From: Fulvimonas soli
GTDB taxonomy: Bacteria; Pseudomonadota; Gammaproteobacteria; Xanthomonadales; Rhodanobacteraceae
Direction: 5' to 3'
DNA: 64,000 nt
Assembly (NCBI RefSeq): GCF_003148905.1
Contig: NZ_QGHC01000010.1
Span: forward strand, 1 to 64,000
Part shown: positions 55,960 to 62,959 of the stretch, piece after piece
How the letters are laid out: every line of letters begins with the position of its first letter
How positions within the stretch are numbered: position 1 is the first letter of the stretch
Program-made: the position numbers and the translations under genes
The notes under the pieces: model-generated
What the model was told of the DNA's origin: nothing
The model's input: the letters and a program-made list of their open reading frames with translations, nothing else
The model's database searches: none

Positions 55960-57324
55960 TCAGCCCGCCACGGCGCGCGCGATGCCGGCGACGGCGGTGT
56001 CGACCAGATGGTCGAGCTCGCCCTCGTCCACCACGTAGGGCGGCATGAAGTAGATCACGTCGCCCAGCGGGCGCAGCAGCGCGCCGTGCGCCAGGCCGTG
56101 CAGGTAGACGCGCAGTCCGCGCCGTTCGGCGGCGGGGAAGGGACGGCGTGCGGCCTTGTCGGCGACCAGCTCCACCGCGGCGATCATGCCGGTCTGGCGC
56201 ACGTCCGCCACGTGCGGATGCGCGCGCAGCGGTTCGAGCCGCCGCGCCAGGTGCGCGGCGAGCCCGCGGTTGCGCTCCAGCACCGGCTCGTCGCGGAAGA
56301 TCGCCAGCGTCTCCAGCGCCGCGCGGCAGGCCAGCGGGTTGCCGGTGTAGCTGTGCGAGTGCAGGAAGGCCTTGCCGGCCGAATACTCGGCGTAGAACGC
56401 CTGGTACACCGGCTCGGTGGTGAGCACCGCCGACAGCGGCAGCGTGCCGCCGGTGAGGCCCTTGGACAGGCACAGGAAATCGGGCGACACGCCGGCCTGC
56501 TCGCAGGCGAACAGCGTGCCGGTGCGGCCGAAGCCCACCGCGATCTCGTCGGCGATGAAGTGCACCCCGAACTCGTCGCACAGCCGGCGCAGGCCGGCCA
56601 GGTAGTCCGGGTGGTGCATGCGCATGCCGCCGGCGCACTGCACCAGCGGCTCGACGATCACCGCGCACACCTCGTGCGCGTGGCGCTCCAGCAGCGCGCG
56701 CAGCTCGCCGAGGCGGCGCGCGGCCACCTGCGCCGGCGTCTCGCCCGGCGCGCCCTCGTAGGCGTCGGGCGAGGGCGCCAGGATCGGCGTCAGCAGCAGC
56801 GGCGCGTAGGTCCTGCGGTACAGCGCCACGTCGCTCACCGACAGCGCGCCCAGCGTCTCGCCGTGGTAGCTGCCGGTGAGCGCGACGAAGCGGGTCTTTT
56901 CGCCATGGCCGCGGTTGAGCCAGCAGTGGAAGCTCATCTTCAGCGCCACCTCCACCGCCGCCGAGCCGTTGTCGGCGAAGAACACGCGCGCCAGGCCCGG
57001 CGGCGCGACGCGCACCAGCTCCTCGGCAAGCCGGATCGCCGGCTCGTGGGTGAAGCCGGCGAAGATCACGTGCTCCAGCGTGCGCGCCTGCTCCGCCAGC
57101 GCGGCGGCGATGCGCGGGTTGGCGTGGCCGAACAGGTTGGTCCACCACGAGCTGATGCCGTCGAGGTAGCGGCGGCCGTCGGCGTCGACCAGCCAGGCGC
57201 CCTCGCCGCGCACGATCGGCACCAGCGGCACGCGCTCGTGGTCGTGCATCTGCGTGCAGGGATGCCAGACGTGGCGGAGGTCGCGCGCGGCGAGCGCGGC
57301 GTTGCTGCGGGGCGTGTCGTCCAT
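55960..57324 (-). CDS. bioA: Adenosylmethionine--8-amino-7-oxononanoate aminotransferase
   Basis: A 454-aa PLP-dependent class III aminotransferase that makes 7,8-diaminopelargonate in biotin synthesis. Signature stretches: RHVWHPCTQMHDHERVPLVP, YLDGISSWWTNLFGHANPRI, ADNGSAAVEVALKMSFHCWL, ALTGSYHGETLGALSVSD, FIADEIAVGFGRTGTLFACE and the PLP lysine in DFLCLSKGLTGGTLPLSAVL. I choose the ATG at 57324 (MDDTPRSNAA); an in-frame start 12 codons upstream is possible. Other bio genes are not in the window. It is divergent from the gspN-like gene. Confidence 0.96.
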   Translation of the reverse strand: MDDTPRSNAALAARDLRHVWHPCTQMHDHERVPLVPIVRGEGAWLVDADGRRYLDGISSWWTNLFGHANPRIAAALAEQARTLEHVIFAGFTHEPAIRLAEELVRVAPPGLARVFFADNGSAAVEVALKMSFHCWLNRGHGEKTRFVALTGSYHGETLGALSVSDVALYRRTYAPLLLTPILAPSPDAYEGAPGETPAQVAARRLGELRALLERHAHEVCAVIVEPLVQCAGGMRMHHPDYLAGLRRLCDEFGVHFIADEIAVGFGRTGTLFACEQAGVSPDFLCLSKGLTGGTLPLSAVLTTEPVYQAFYAEYSAGKAFLHSHSYTGNPLACRAALETLAIFRDEPVLERNRGLAAHLARRLEPLRAHPHVADVRQTGMIAAVELVADKAARRPFPAAERRGLRVYLHGLAHGALLRPLGDVIYFMPPYVVDEGELDHLVDTAVAGIARAVAG

Positions 57325-57390
57325 CCGGCTATGATCGGGGTTTGCGACGGCGCGGCTCAAGCCGCGCGGCGGACGAGGGAGGCGGTGCCG

Positions 57391-58161
57391 GTGAGGTCAT
57401 GGTTGCGCAGGCTGCTCGCGGCCCTCGTCGCGCTGCCGGTCGCCGCGGCCGCGCTGCTGTGCTGGCTGCCGGCGCGCTGGGCCTGGCCGTGGCTCGCGCC
57501 GCGCCTGCACGGCGTCGCGCTGGAAGGCGTGGGCGGCACGGTGTGGGACGGTCACGCCGACGTCGTGCGCACGCCGGACGGGCGCGCGCTCGGTCGGCTC
57601 GACTGGCGGCTGTCGCGCCGGCTGCTGCTGGGCGAGGCGGTCGCCGACCTCGCGCTGGCGGGCGACGGGCTGGAATTCGCCGGGCACGTGCGGCGCGCGG
57701 CGCCGTCGACGCTGGACTGGCGCGACGTGCGCCTCGCCGTGGACCTCGCCGCTTTCGCGCAGCCGCTGCCGCCGCTCGGCGGCACGCCGCAGGGCCGGTT
57801 CGAGCTGGCCCTGCCGCACGCGCGGCTGCAGGGCGGCTGGCCGCTGCAGCTGGACGGCACCGCGCGCTGGCGCGAGGCCGTGGTGGTCACGCCCGCCGGC
57901 CGCGTGGCGCTGGGCGACTTCCACGCCGATCTGCGCGCCGAGGGCGGTGCCGTGCAGGCGCGTTTCGCCGACGACGGCAGCGGCCCGCTCGCCGCCGCGG
58001 GCGAGCTGCGGCTGATTCCGCTAGGCTGGCGGGCGACGGCCGGGCTGCGCCCGCGCGCGGACGATCCCGCGCTGCGCCGCTGGCTGGCCGGCTTCGGCAC
58101 GGCGCAGGCCGACGGTTCGGTGCGGATCGAACGCGGCGGCGGCCTGCTGCGCAAGGACTAA
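57391..58161 (+). CDS. Type II secretion system protein N (GspN)-like
   Basis: A 256-aa protein with one N-terminal membrane helix (LLAALVALPVAAAALLCWLP, about residues 7-26) and a periplasmic beta-rich domain. Features of the T2SS N family are visible: GVALEGVGGTVWDGHADVVR, ALGRLDWRLSRRLLLGEAVA, LPPLGGTPQGRFELALPHAR and GELRLIPLGWRATAGLRPRA. GspN is an accessory component of type II secretion, absent from many systems. No other gsp gene is nearby, so this is an orphan copy. It starts at a GTG 8 nt after GAGGGAGG; a second GTG lies two codons upstream. Confidence 0.75.
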   Translation: MRSWLRRLLAALVALPVAAAALLCWLPARWAWPWLAPRLHGVALEGVGGTVWDGHADVVRTPDGRALGRLDWRLSRRLLLGEAVADLALAGDGLEFAGHVRRAAPSTLDWRDVRLAVDLAAFAQPLPPLGGTPQGRFELALPHARLQGGWPLQLDGTARWREAVVVTPAGRVALGDFHADLRAEGGAVQARFADDGSGPLAAAGELRLIPLGWRATAGLRPRADDPALRRWLAGFGTAQADGSVRIERGGGLLRKD

Positions 58162-58173
58162 GGACAAGGCACG

Positions 58174-58956
58174 GTGACTCCGGAACGACTCGAGCATGCG
58201 CTGCGCGCGGCGCGCGAAGCGGCCGACGCGGCGGCGGCGGTGATCCGCCGCTACTGGGACCGCGGCGTGGACGTGGAGTGGAAGAGCGACGCCACCCCGG
58301 TCACCGCGGCCGACCGCGAGGCCGAGCGGGCGATCCGCGCGGTGCTCTCCCGCGCGCTGCCCGAGGCCGGCATCTACGGCGAGGAATACGGCCGCGAGGG
58401 CGGCGGCGAGCTGCTGTGGCTGGTCGATCCGCTGGACGGCACCAAGAGCTTCGTGCGGCGCACGCCGTTCTTCTCCACCCAGATCGCGCTGATGGAGCGC
58501 GGCGAGCCGGTGCTCGGCGTGTCCTGCGCGCCGGTGTACGGCGAGACGATGTGGGCCGCGCGCGGCCTGGGCGCGTGGCTGGACGGCGCGCGCGCGCGGG
58601 TGGCCGGCACCGCCGCGATGCGCGAGGCCTCGATCTCCACCGGCAACTTGAGGACGCTCACCCTCGACGCGCGCTGGGACGCGCTGGGCGCGCTGATCCG
58701 CGACGCCAGCCGCATCCGCGGCTACGGCGACTTCTGCCACTACCACCTGCTGGCGCGCGGCGGCCTCGACCTGGTGATCGAGTCGGACGTGCACATCCTC
58801 GACGTCGCCGCGCTGGCGGTGATCGTGCGCGAGGCCGGCGGCGTGTTCACCGACCTGGACGGCGGCGCGTTGACCCTGGACACGCGCAGCGTGCTGGCCG
58901 GCGTGCCGGCGATCCACGCGCAGGCGCTGGCGCGGCTGCGCGGCGCGGCGCGCTAG
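58174..58956 (+). CDS. Inositol-monophosphatase family phosphatase (possibly histidinol-phosphatase type)
   Basis: A 260-aa lithium-sensitive phosphatase of the IMPase superfamily. Metal-binding motifs are intact: PVTAADREAERAIRAVLS (motif near residue 50), WLVDPLDGTKSFVRRTPFFS (DPxDGT) and VHILDVAALAVIVREAGGVF replacing the usual WDxAA with LDVAA. GDFCHYHLLARGGLDLVIES resembles HisN-type histidinol phosphatases. It could dephosphorylate histidinol phosphate, inositol phosphate or another small ester. It starts at GTG, 12 bp after the gspN-like gene, and is followed by nudE. Confidence 0.85.
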   Translation: MTPERLEHALRAAREAADAAAAVIRRYWDRGVDVEWKSDATPVTAADREAERAIRAVLSRALPEAGIYGEEYGREGGGELLWLVDPLDGTKSFVRRTPFFSTQIALMERGEPVLGVSCAPVYGETMWAARGLGAWLDGARARVAGTAAMREASISTGNLRTLTLDARWDALGALIRDASRIRGYGDFCHYHLLARGGLDLVIESDVHILDVAALAVIVREAGGVFTDLDGGALTLDTRSVLAGVPAIHAQALARLRGAAR

Positions 58957-58957
58957 A

Positions 58958-59521
58958 ATGCCACCCATGCGCAAACCGCCGATCGTCCACGCCACCCGCG
59001 AGCTGGAGCACAGCCGCTTCCTGCGCGCCGAGCAGCTCGACCTGGAATTCTCCAACGGCGAGCGCCGCACCTTCGAGCGCCTGACCGGCCACGGCCTGGG
59101 CGCGGTGATCGTGGTGCCGATGCTGGACGCGGACACCGTGCTGCTGGTGCGCGAGTACGCCGCCGGCGTCGGCCGCTACGAGCTGGGCCTGCCCAAGGGC
59201 CGGCTGGACCAGGACGAGACGGTGGAGCAGGGCGCCGACCGCGAGCTGAAGGAGGAGGTCGGCTACGGCGCGCGCAAGCTGAAGATCCTGCACAACCTCT
59301 CGTTGTCGCCCGCGTACATGACGCACATGGCGCACGTGGTGCTGGCGCAGGACCTGTACCCGGAGCGGCTGCCCGGCGACGAGCCGGAGGAGCTGGAGGT
59401 GGTGCCGTGGAAGCTCTCCGAGCTGCACGCGCTGGTCGCCCGCGACGACGTCACCGAGGGCCGCTCGATCGCCGCGCTGTTCATGGCGCGCGAGTACCTG
59501 GCCGGGCGCTTCCGGCCATGA
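58958..59521 (+). CDS. nudE: ADP compounds hydrolase NudE
   Basis: A 187-aa Nudix hydrolase acting on ADP-ribose, NADH and diadenosine polyphosphates. The N-terminus (PPIVHATRELEHSRFLRAEQ, LDLEFSNGERRTFERLTG) and VLLVREYAAGVGRYELGLPK match E. coli NudE closely. The Nudix box is GRLDQDETVEQGADRELKEE followed by VGYG, with the REXXEE catalytic residues present. Two starts, 58958 (MPPMRKPP) and 58967, are possible. Its stop overlaps the cysQ start (ATGA at 59518). Confidence 0.95.
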   Translation: MPPMRKPPIVHATRELEHSRFLRAEQLDLEFSNGERRTFERLTGHGLGAVIVVPMLDADTVLLVREYAAGVGRYELGLPKGRLDQDETVEQGADRELKEEVGYGARKLKILHNLSLSPAYMTHMAHVVLAQDLYPERLPGDEPEELEVVPWKLSELHALVARDDVTEGRSIAALFMAREYLAGRFRP

Positions 59522-60351
59522 GCGACGGCACGCCCGCGTCCGCGCTGCTGCACGCCGTCGCCGGCGTGGCGCGGCAGGCCGGCCAGGCGATCCTCGACGT
59601 CTACGAGGGCGACTTCGCGGTCGAGCGCAAGGCCGACGCCTCGCCGCTCACCGCCGCCGACCTGGCCGCGCAGCGGGTGATCCTCGACGGGCTGGCGGGG
59701 ATCGAGCCGGCGCTGCCGGTGCTGTCGGAGGAGGCGCGCGCGGCGGCGTGGGGCGAGCGGCGCGCGTGGCCGCGCTACTGGCTGGTCGATCCGCTCGACG
59801 GCACGCGCGAGTTCGTCAAGCGCAACGGCGAGTTCACCGTGAACATCGCGCTGGTCGAGGGCCACCGGCCGGTGCTCGGCGTGGTGCTGGCGCCGGTCAC
59901 CGGCGAGCTGTACGCCGCCGCGCGCGGCGAGGGCGCCTGGCTGCAGGCGGCCGCGGGCGCGCCCTGGCAGGCGCTGCGCACGCGCGCGCTGGCCTCGCCG
60001 CCGGTGGCGGCGGGCAGCCGCTCGCACGGCGCCGACACGCACGCGATGCTCGCCGCGCTGCTCGGCTCGGAGCACGTACCGCTGCCGATGGGCTCCTCGC
60101 TCAAGTTCTGCCTGATCGCGCGCGGCGACGCCGACCTCTACCTGCGCCTGGGCGCCACCAGCGAGTGGGACACCGCCGCCGCGCAATGCGTGCTGGAGGA
60201 GGCCGGCGGCGCGGTGCTGGACCTGGCCGGCGACCCGCTGCGCTACAACACGCGCGAATCGCTGACCAACCCCGAGTTCCTCGCCGTGGGCGACACCGAC
60301 ATCGACTGGGCGGCGCGGCTGCGGCGCGCGGGGCCCGGCGCGGATGCCTAG
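59518..60351 (+). CDS. cysQ: 3'(2'),5'-bisphosphate nucleotidase CysQ
   Basis: A 277-aa IMPase-superfamily enzyme that recycles PAP to AMP in sulphur assimilation. Motifs: ADASPLTAADLAAQRVILDG, PVLSEEARAAAWGERRAW, YWLVDPLDGTREFVKRNGEF, VTGELYAAARGEGAWLQ, MGSSLKFCLIARGDADLYLR and GATSEWDTAAAQCVLEEAGG, the last being the WDTAAAQ signature of CysQ. It overlaps nudE by 4 bp; the nudE-cysQ pairing is conserved in gammaproteobacteria. A second, more diverged IMPase gene lies on the other side of nudE. Confidence 0.94.
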   Translation: MSDGTPASALLHAVAGVARQAGQAILDVYEGDFAVERKADASPLTAADLAAQRVILDGLAGIEPALPVLSEEARAAAWGERRAWPRYWLVDPLDGTREFVKRNGEFTVNIALVEGHRPVLGVVLAPVTGELYAAARGEGAWLQAAAGAPWQALRTRALASPPVAAGSRSHGADTHAMLAALLGSEHVPLPMGSSLKFCLIARGDADLYLRLGATSEWDTAAAQCVLEEAGGAVLDLAGDPLRYNTRESLTNPEFLAVGDTDIDWAARLRRAGPGADA

Positions 60352-60405
60352 GGCGTTGACGGTCCGGTGCATGTCGCGGACCGTGATGTCCCGCACCCTC
60401 CGACC

Positions 60406-60524
60406 CGTCTTCCGGCGCAAGCCGGAATCCAGTCGAGCAATGCCGTGCGAAGCACACGACCTCGGGGTTTGTCCGCTTCGCGGGACGTATTTGCACTGGA
60501 TTCCGGCTTGCGCCGGAATGACGG
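60406..60524. repeat. Inverted pair of REP-like palindromes (BIME-like)
   Basis: The left element (60406-60433, containing TTCCGGCGCAAGCCGGAATC) and right element (60495-60524, containing GATTCCGGCTTGCGCCGGAA) are inverted copies with 61 bp between them. They occupy most of the 255-bp gap between cysQ and mazG. Confidence 0.9.
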
Positions 60525-60606
60525 TGGAGGGATGCGTCGCGCCAGGCATGCCCGGACGCGCGACGCCATCGCCATCCGATCTTCCACCCAACCCCGCCGG
60601 AAACCG

Positions 60607-61404
60607 ATGACCCGCCACAGCCTCGACGACCTGCTCGCCATCATGGCCCGCCTGCGCGACCCGCAGGGCGGCTGCCCGTGGGACCTGCAGCAGGACTTCG
60701 CCAGCATCGCGCCGTACACCATCGAGGAAGCCTACGAGGTCGCCGACGCGATCGACCGCCAGGACTGGGCGGACCTGCGCGACGAGCTGGGCGACCTGCT
60801 GCTTCAAGTGGTGTTCCACGCGCAGATGGCGAAGGAGGCCGGGCTGTTCGACTTCGCCGACGTGGCGCACGCGATCAGCGCGAAGATGCTGCGCCGCCAT
60901 CCGCACGTGTTCGGCGACGCCAGCTACGCCGACGTCGAGGAGCAGACCCGCGCGTGGGAGGCGATCAAGGCCGGCGAGCGCGCCGCCAGGGGCGAGCCGG
61001 CCGACGCCAGCGCGCTGGCCGGCGTCTCGCGCGGGCTGCCGGAATGGAAGCGCGCGCTCAAGCTGCAGCAGCGCGCCGCCACGGTGGGCTTCGACTGGCC
61101 CTCGCCGCGGCCGGTGCTGGACAAGCTGGCCGAGGAGCTGGACGAGCTGCGCGCCGAGTTCGACGGCGGCGCCGACCCGGCGCGGCTGGAGGACGAGCTG
61201 GGCGACCTGCTGTTCGTCGCCGTCAACCTGGCGCGCCATGCCGGCGTGGATTTCTCGCGCGCGCTGCGCCACGCCAACGCCAAGTTCGAGCGGCGCTTCC
61301 GCCGCATGGAGGCGCTGGCCGCCGCGGACGGCAGCCGCCTGCAGGACCACGCGCTGCCCGAGCAGGAGGCGCTGTGGCGTCGCGCGAAGGGCGAGGAGAC
61401 CTGA
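60607..61404 (+). CDS. mazG: Nucleoside triphosphate pyrophosphohydrolase MazG
   Basis: A 265-aa two-domain MazG that hydrolyses NTPs, including damaged or stress-related ones, to NMP and pyrophosphate. Domain 1: LLAIMARLRDPQGGCPWDLQ, IEEAYEVADAIDRQDWADLR with the EExxE and ELGDLLLQVVFHAQ motifs. Domain 2: KLAEELDELRAEF and LEDELGDLLFVAVNLARHAG with a matching metal-binding pair. The ending RFRRMEALAAADG is typical. The ATG at 60607 is the conserved start; the upstream frame runs through the REP pair. A 13-bp perfect hairpin spans the stop codon. Confidence 0.95.
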   Translation: MTRHSLDDLLAIMARLRDPQGGCPWDLQQDFASIAPYTIEEAYEVADAIDRQDWADLRDELGDLLLQVVFHAQMAKEAGLFDFADVAHAISAKMLRRHPHVFGDASYADVEEQTRAWEAIKAGERAARGEPADASALAGVSRGLPEWKRALKLQQRAATVGFDWPSPRPVLDKLAEELDELRAEFDGGADPARLEDELGDLLFVAVNLARHAGVDFSRALRHANAKFERRFRRMEALAAADGSRLQDHALPEQEALWRRAKGEET

Positions 61405-61431
61405 GCCGGGCGTCGCGCGGCTCAGGTCTCC
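61395..61431. terminator. Perfect hairpin spanning the mazG stop codon
   Basis: GGAGACCTGAGCC (61395-61407) pairs perfectly with GGCTCAGGTCTCC (61419-61431) across an 11-nt loop, and the TGA stop lies inside the left arm. It may end mazG transcription, but there is no T-run on the plus strand. Confidence 0.55.
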
Positions 61432-61433
61432 GG

Positions 61434-61460
61434 AAAAAAGAAGGGCGGCCGGAGCCGCCC
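61434..61460 (-). terminator. Rho-independent terminator of the following minus-strand gene
   Basis: GGGCGGC and GCCGCCC (61443-61449 and 61454-61460) form a 7-bp stem with a CGGA loop, followed on the minus strand by TTCTTTTTT (A-rich 61434-61442). It lies 31 bp past the stop codon of the exported-protein gene. Confidence 0.75.
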
Positions 61461-61490
61461 TCGGTCAGCTGCATCGCGCAGCCGGGCCGC

Positions 61491-62030
61491 CTACGGCTGG
61501 CCGGCGCCCGCCGCGGAAGCCTTCTGGCTGCGGCGCTGCTCCCACTCCTGGCGCATCTTCTCGTGCTCGGCGCGCATCTTCGCCTCGTTGGCCAGGTTCT
61601 CGTCCAGGCTCTTGCGCAGCGTGGCGATGGCCGCGTCCACGTTCGCCGGCTGCGCCTGCGCGCGGGCCAGGTGGTGGTAGGCGTATTCGCGCACCTTCGG
61701 GTCCTGCGACCTGGACAGCACCTCGTTGTACAGCGCCGGCAGCTCCTTGGTGCGGCCGGACACCAGGTAGAGGCGCTCCAGCGCGCGCAGGTCGGCGATG
61801 GTGCCCGAGCCGGGGCCGCCGAAGCCATGGCCGCGCATCATGCCGAAGCCGTGGCGGAAGCCGTTGCCGGCGCCGTCGCCGTGGCCGCCGCGGTGCGGCA
61901 TCGGCTTGGCACCCGGCGCGGCGGCGGCCGGCGGCGGCGAGGGCGGCGTGGCCTGCTGCGCGAGCGCGAAGGAGCCGGCGCCGGCAAGCAGCAGGGCCAG
62001 GGCGGAAGCCATCAGGGTCTTGTGTCGCAT
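61491..62030 (-). CDS. Exported protein, His/Gly-rich with helical C-terminus, function unknown
   Basis: A 179-aa protein with a signal peptide (LMASALALLLAGAGSFALAQ) followed by a Pro/Ala linker and a His/Gly-rich stretch (about residues 44-76; HRGGHGDGAGNGFRHGFG, MMRGHGFGGPGSG) that could bind metal. The C-terminal 100 residues are helical with a TPR-like pattern (IADLRALERLYLVSGRTKEL, YAYHHLARAQAQPANVDAAI), ending in a charged coiled coil (MRAEHEKMRQEWEQRR). I do not recognise a named family. It has its own terminator. Confidence 0.75.
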   Translation of the reverse strand: MRHKTLMASALALLLAGAGSFALAQQATPPSPPPAAAAPGAKPMPHRGGHGDGAGNGFRHGFGMMRGHGFGGPGSGTIADLRALERLYLVSGRTKELPALYNEVLSRSQDPKVREYAYHHLARAQAQPANVDAAIATLRKSLDENLANEAKMRAEHEKMRQEWEQRRSQKASAAGAGQP

Positions 62031-62185
62031 GGGTGGTCGTCTCCACGGGTTGGTGATCCGGGAAACGCGGGTGCGACGGGGCGGTTGACGTGCCGGCCGC
62101 CGCGGTCAGCGGGCGGACAGGCTTGCAACCCTGCGCGGGCGGCGCGCATCGTAGCGGCATGCCCATCCACCATCCGGGAGCCGCC

Positions 62186-62959
62186 ATGCGCCGCCTCATC
62201 GCCTCCGTCCTGCTGCTGGTCCCGCTTGCCGCCGTCGCCGACGACCGCTGCGAGTTCGAGGCGCCGCGCAACCTGCAGCTGGACCTGGCGGGCGTGCGTG
62301 CGGTGCAGATCCAGGTCAACGGCTACGAGCTGCACCTGCACGGCGACGTCCAGGCCAGGGGGCTCGACCTGCACGGGCGCGCCTGTGCCTCCAGCCGCGA
62401 GCTGCTCGACCAGCTGGTGGTGCAGCAGCGCCGCGAGGGCGACCAGCTGATCCTGGAGCTCGGCGGCGGGCGCGCCGGCTTCAGCCTGTTCGGCAGCTCG
62501 TACACCGACCTGGACGTCTCCGTCACGCTGCCGGCGGCGCTGCCGGTGAAGCTCGACGTCGGCTCCGGCGATGCCGACGCCGGCGGCCTGCAGGACCTCG
62601 CCGCGCGGGTCGGCTCGGGCGACCTGCATGCGAACGGCATCGGCCGCTTCGCCGCCAGCGTCGGCTCGGGCGACGTCGAGGCGCACGACCTGGGCAGCCT
62701 GGAGCTGGGCTCGGTCGGCTCGGGCGACTTCAAGGCCAGCGGCATCCGCGGCGACGCGAAGGTGGGCAGCATCGGTTCCGGCGACGTCGGCCTGCGCCAG
62801 GTCGGCGGCAGCGTGCATGCCGACACGCTTGGCTCGGGCGACCTGGACGTGGACGACGTCGGCGGCGACTTCAGCCTGGGCGCCAAGGGCAGCGGCGACG
62901 TGAACCACCGCGGCGTGCGCGGCAAGGTCAGCGTGCCGCGCGACGACGACGACGATTGA
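62186..62959 (+). CDS. Exported GIN-domain (DUF2807/DUF4097-like) protein with GSGD repeats
   Basis: A 257-aa protein with a signal peptide (MRRLIASVLLLVPLAAVADD). The C-terminal half consists of repeated VGSGD units about 17-20 residues apart (DVGSGDADAGG, RVGSGDLHANG, SVGSGDVEAHD, SVGSGDFKASG, SIGSGDVGLRQ, TLGSGDLDVDD, AKGSGDVNHRG), which predicts a right-handed beta-solenoid like DUF2807/GIN-domain proteins. It ends in a five-Asp tail. A GGGAG ribosome binding site precedes the ATG. A surface or periplasmic binding role is likely, but function is unknown. It ends immediately beside the convergent permease gene. Confidence 0.82.
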   Translation: MRRLIASVLLLVPLAAVADDRCEFEAPRNLQLDLAGVRAVQIQVNGYELHLHGDVQARGLDLHGRACASSRELLDQLVVQQRREGDQLILELGGGRAGFSLFGSSYTDLDVSVTLPAALPVKLDVGSGDADAGGLQDLAARVGSGDLHANGIGRFAASVGSGDVEAHDLGSLELGSVGSGDFKASGIRGDAKVGSIGSGDVGLRQVGGSVHADTLGSGDLDVDDVGGDFSLGAKGSGDVNHRGVRGKVSVPRDDDDD

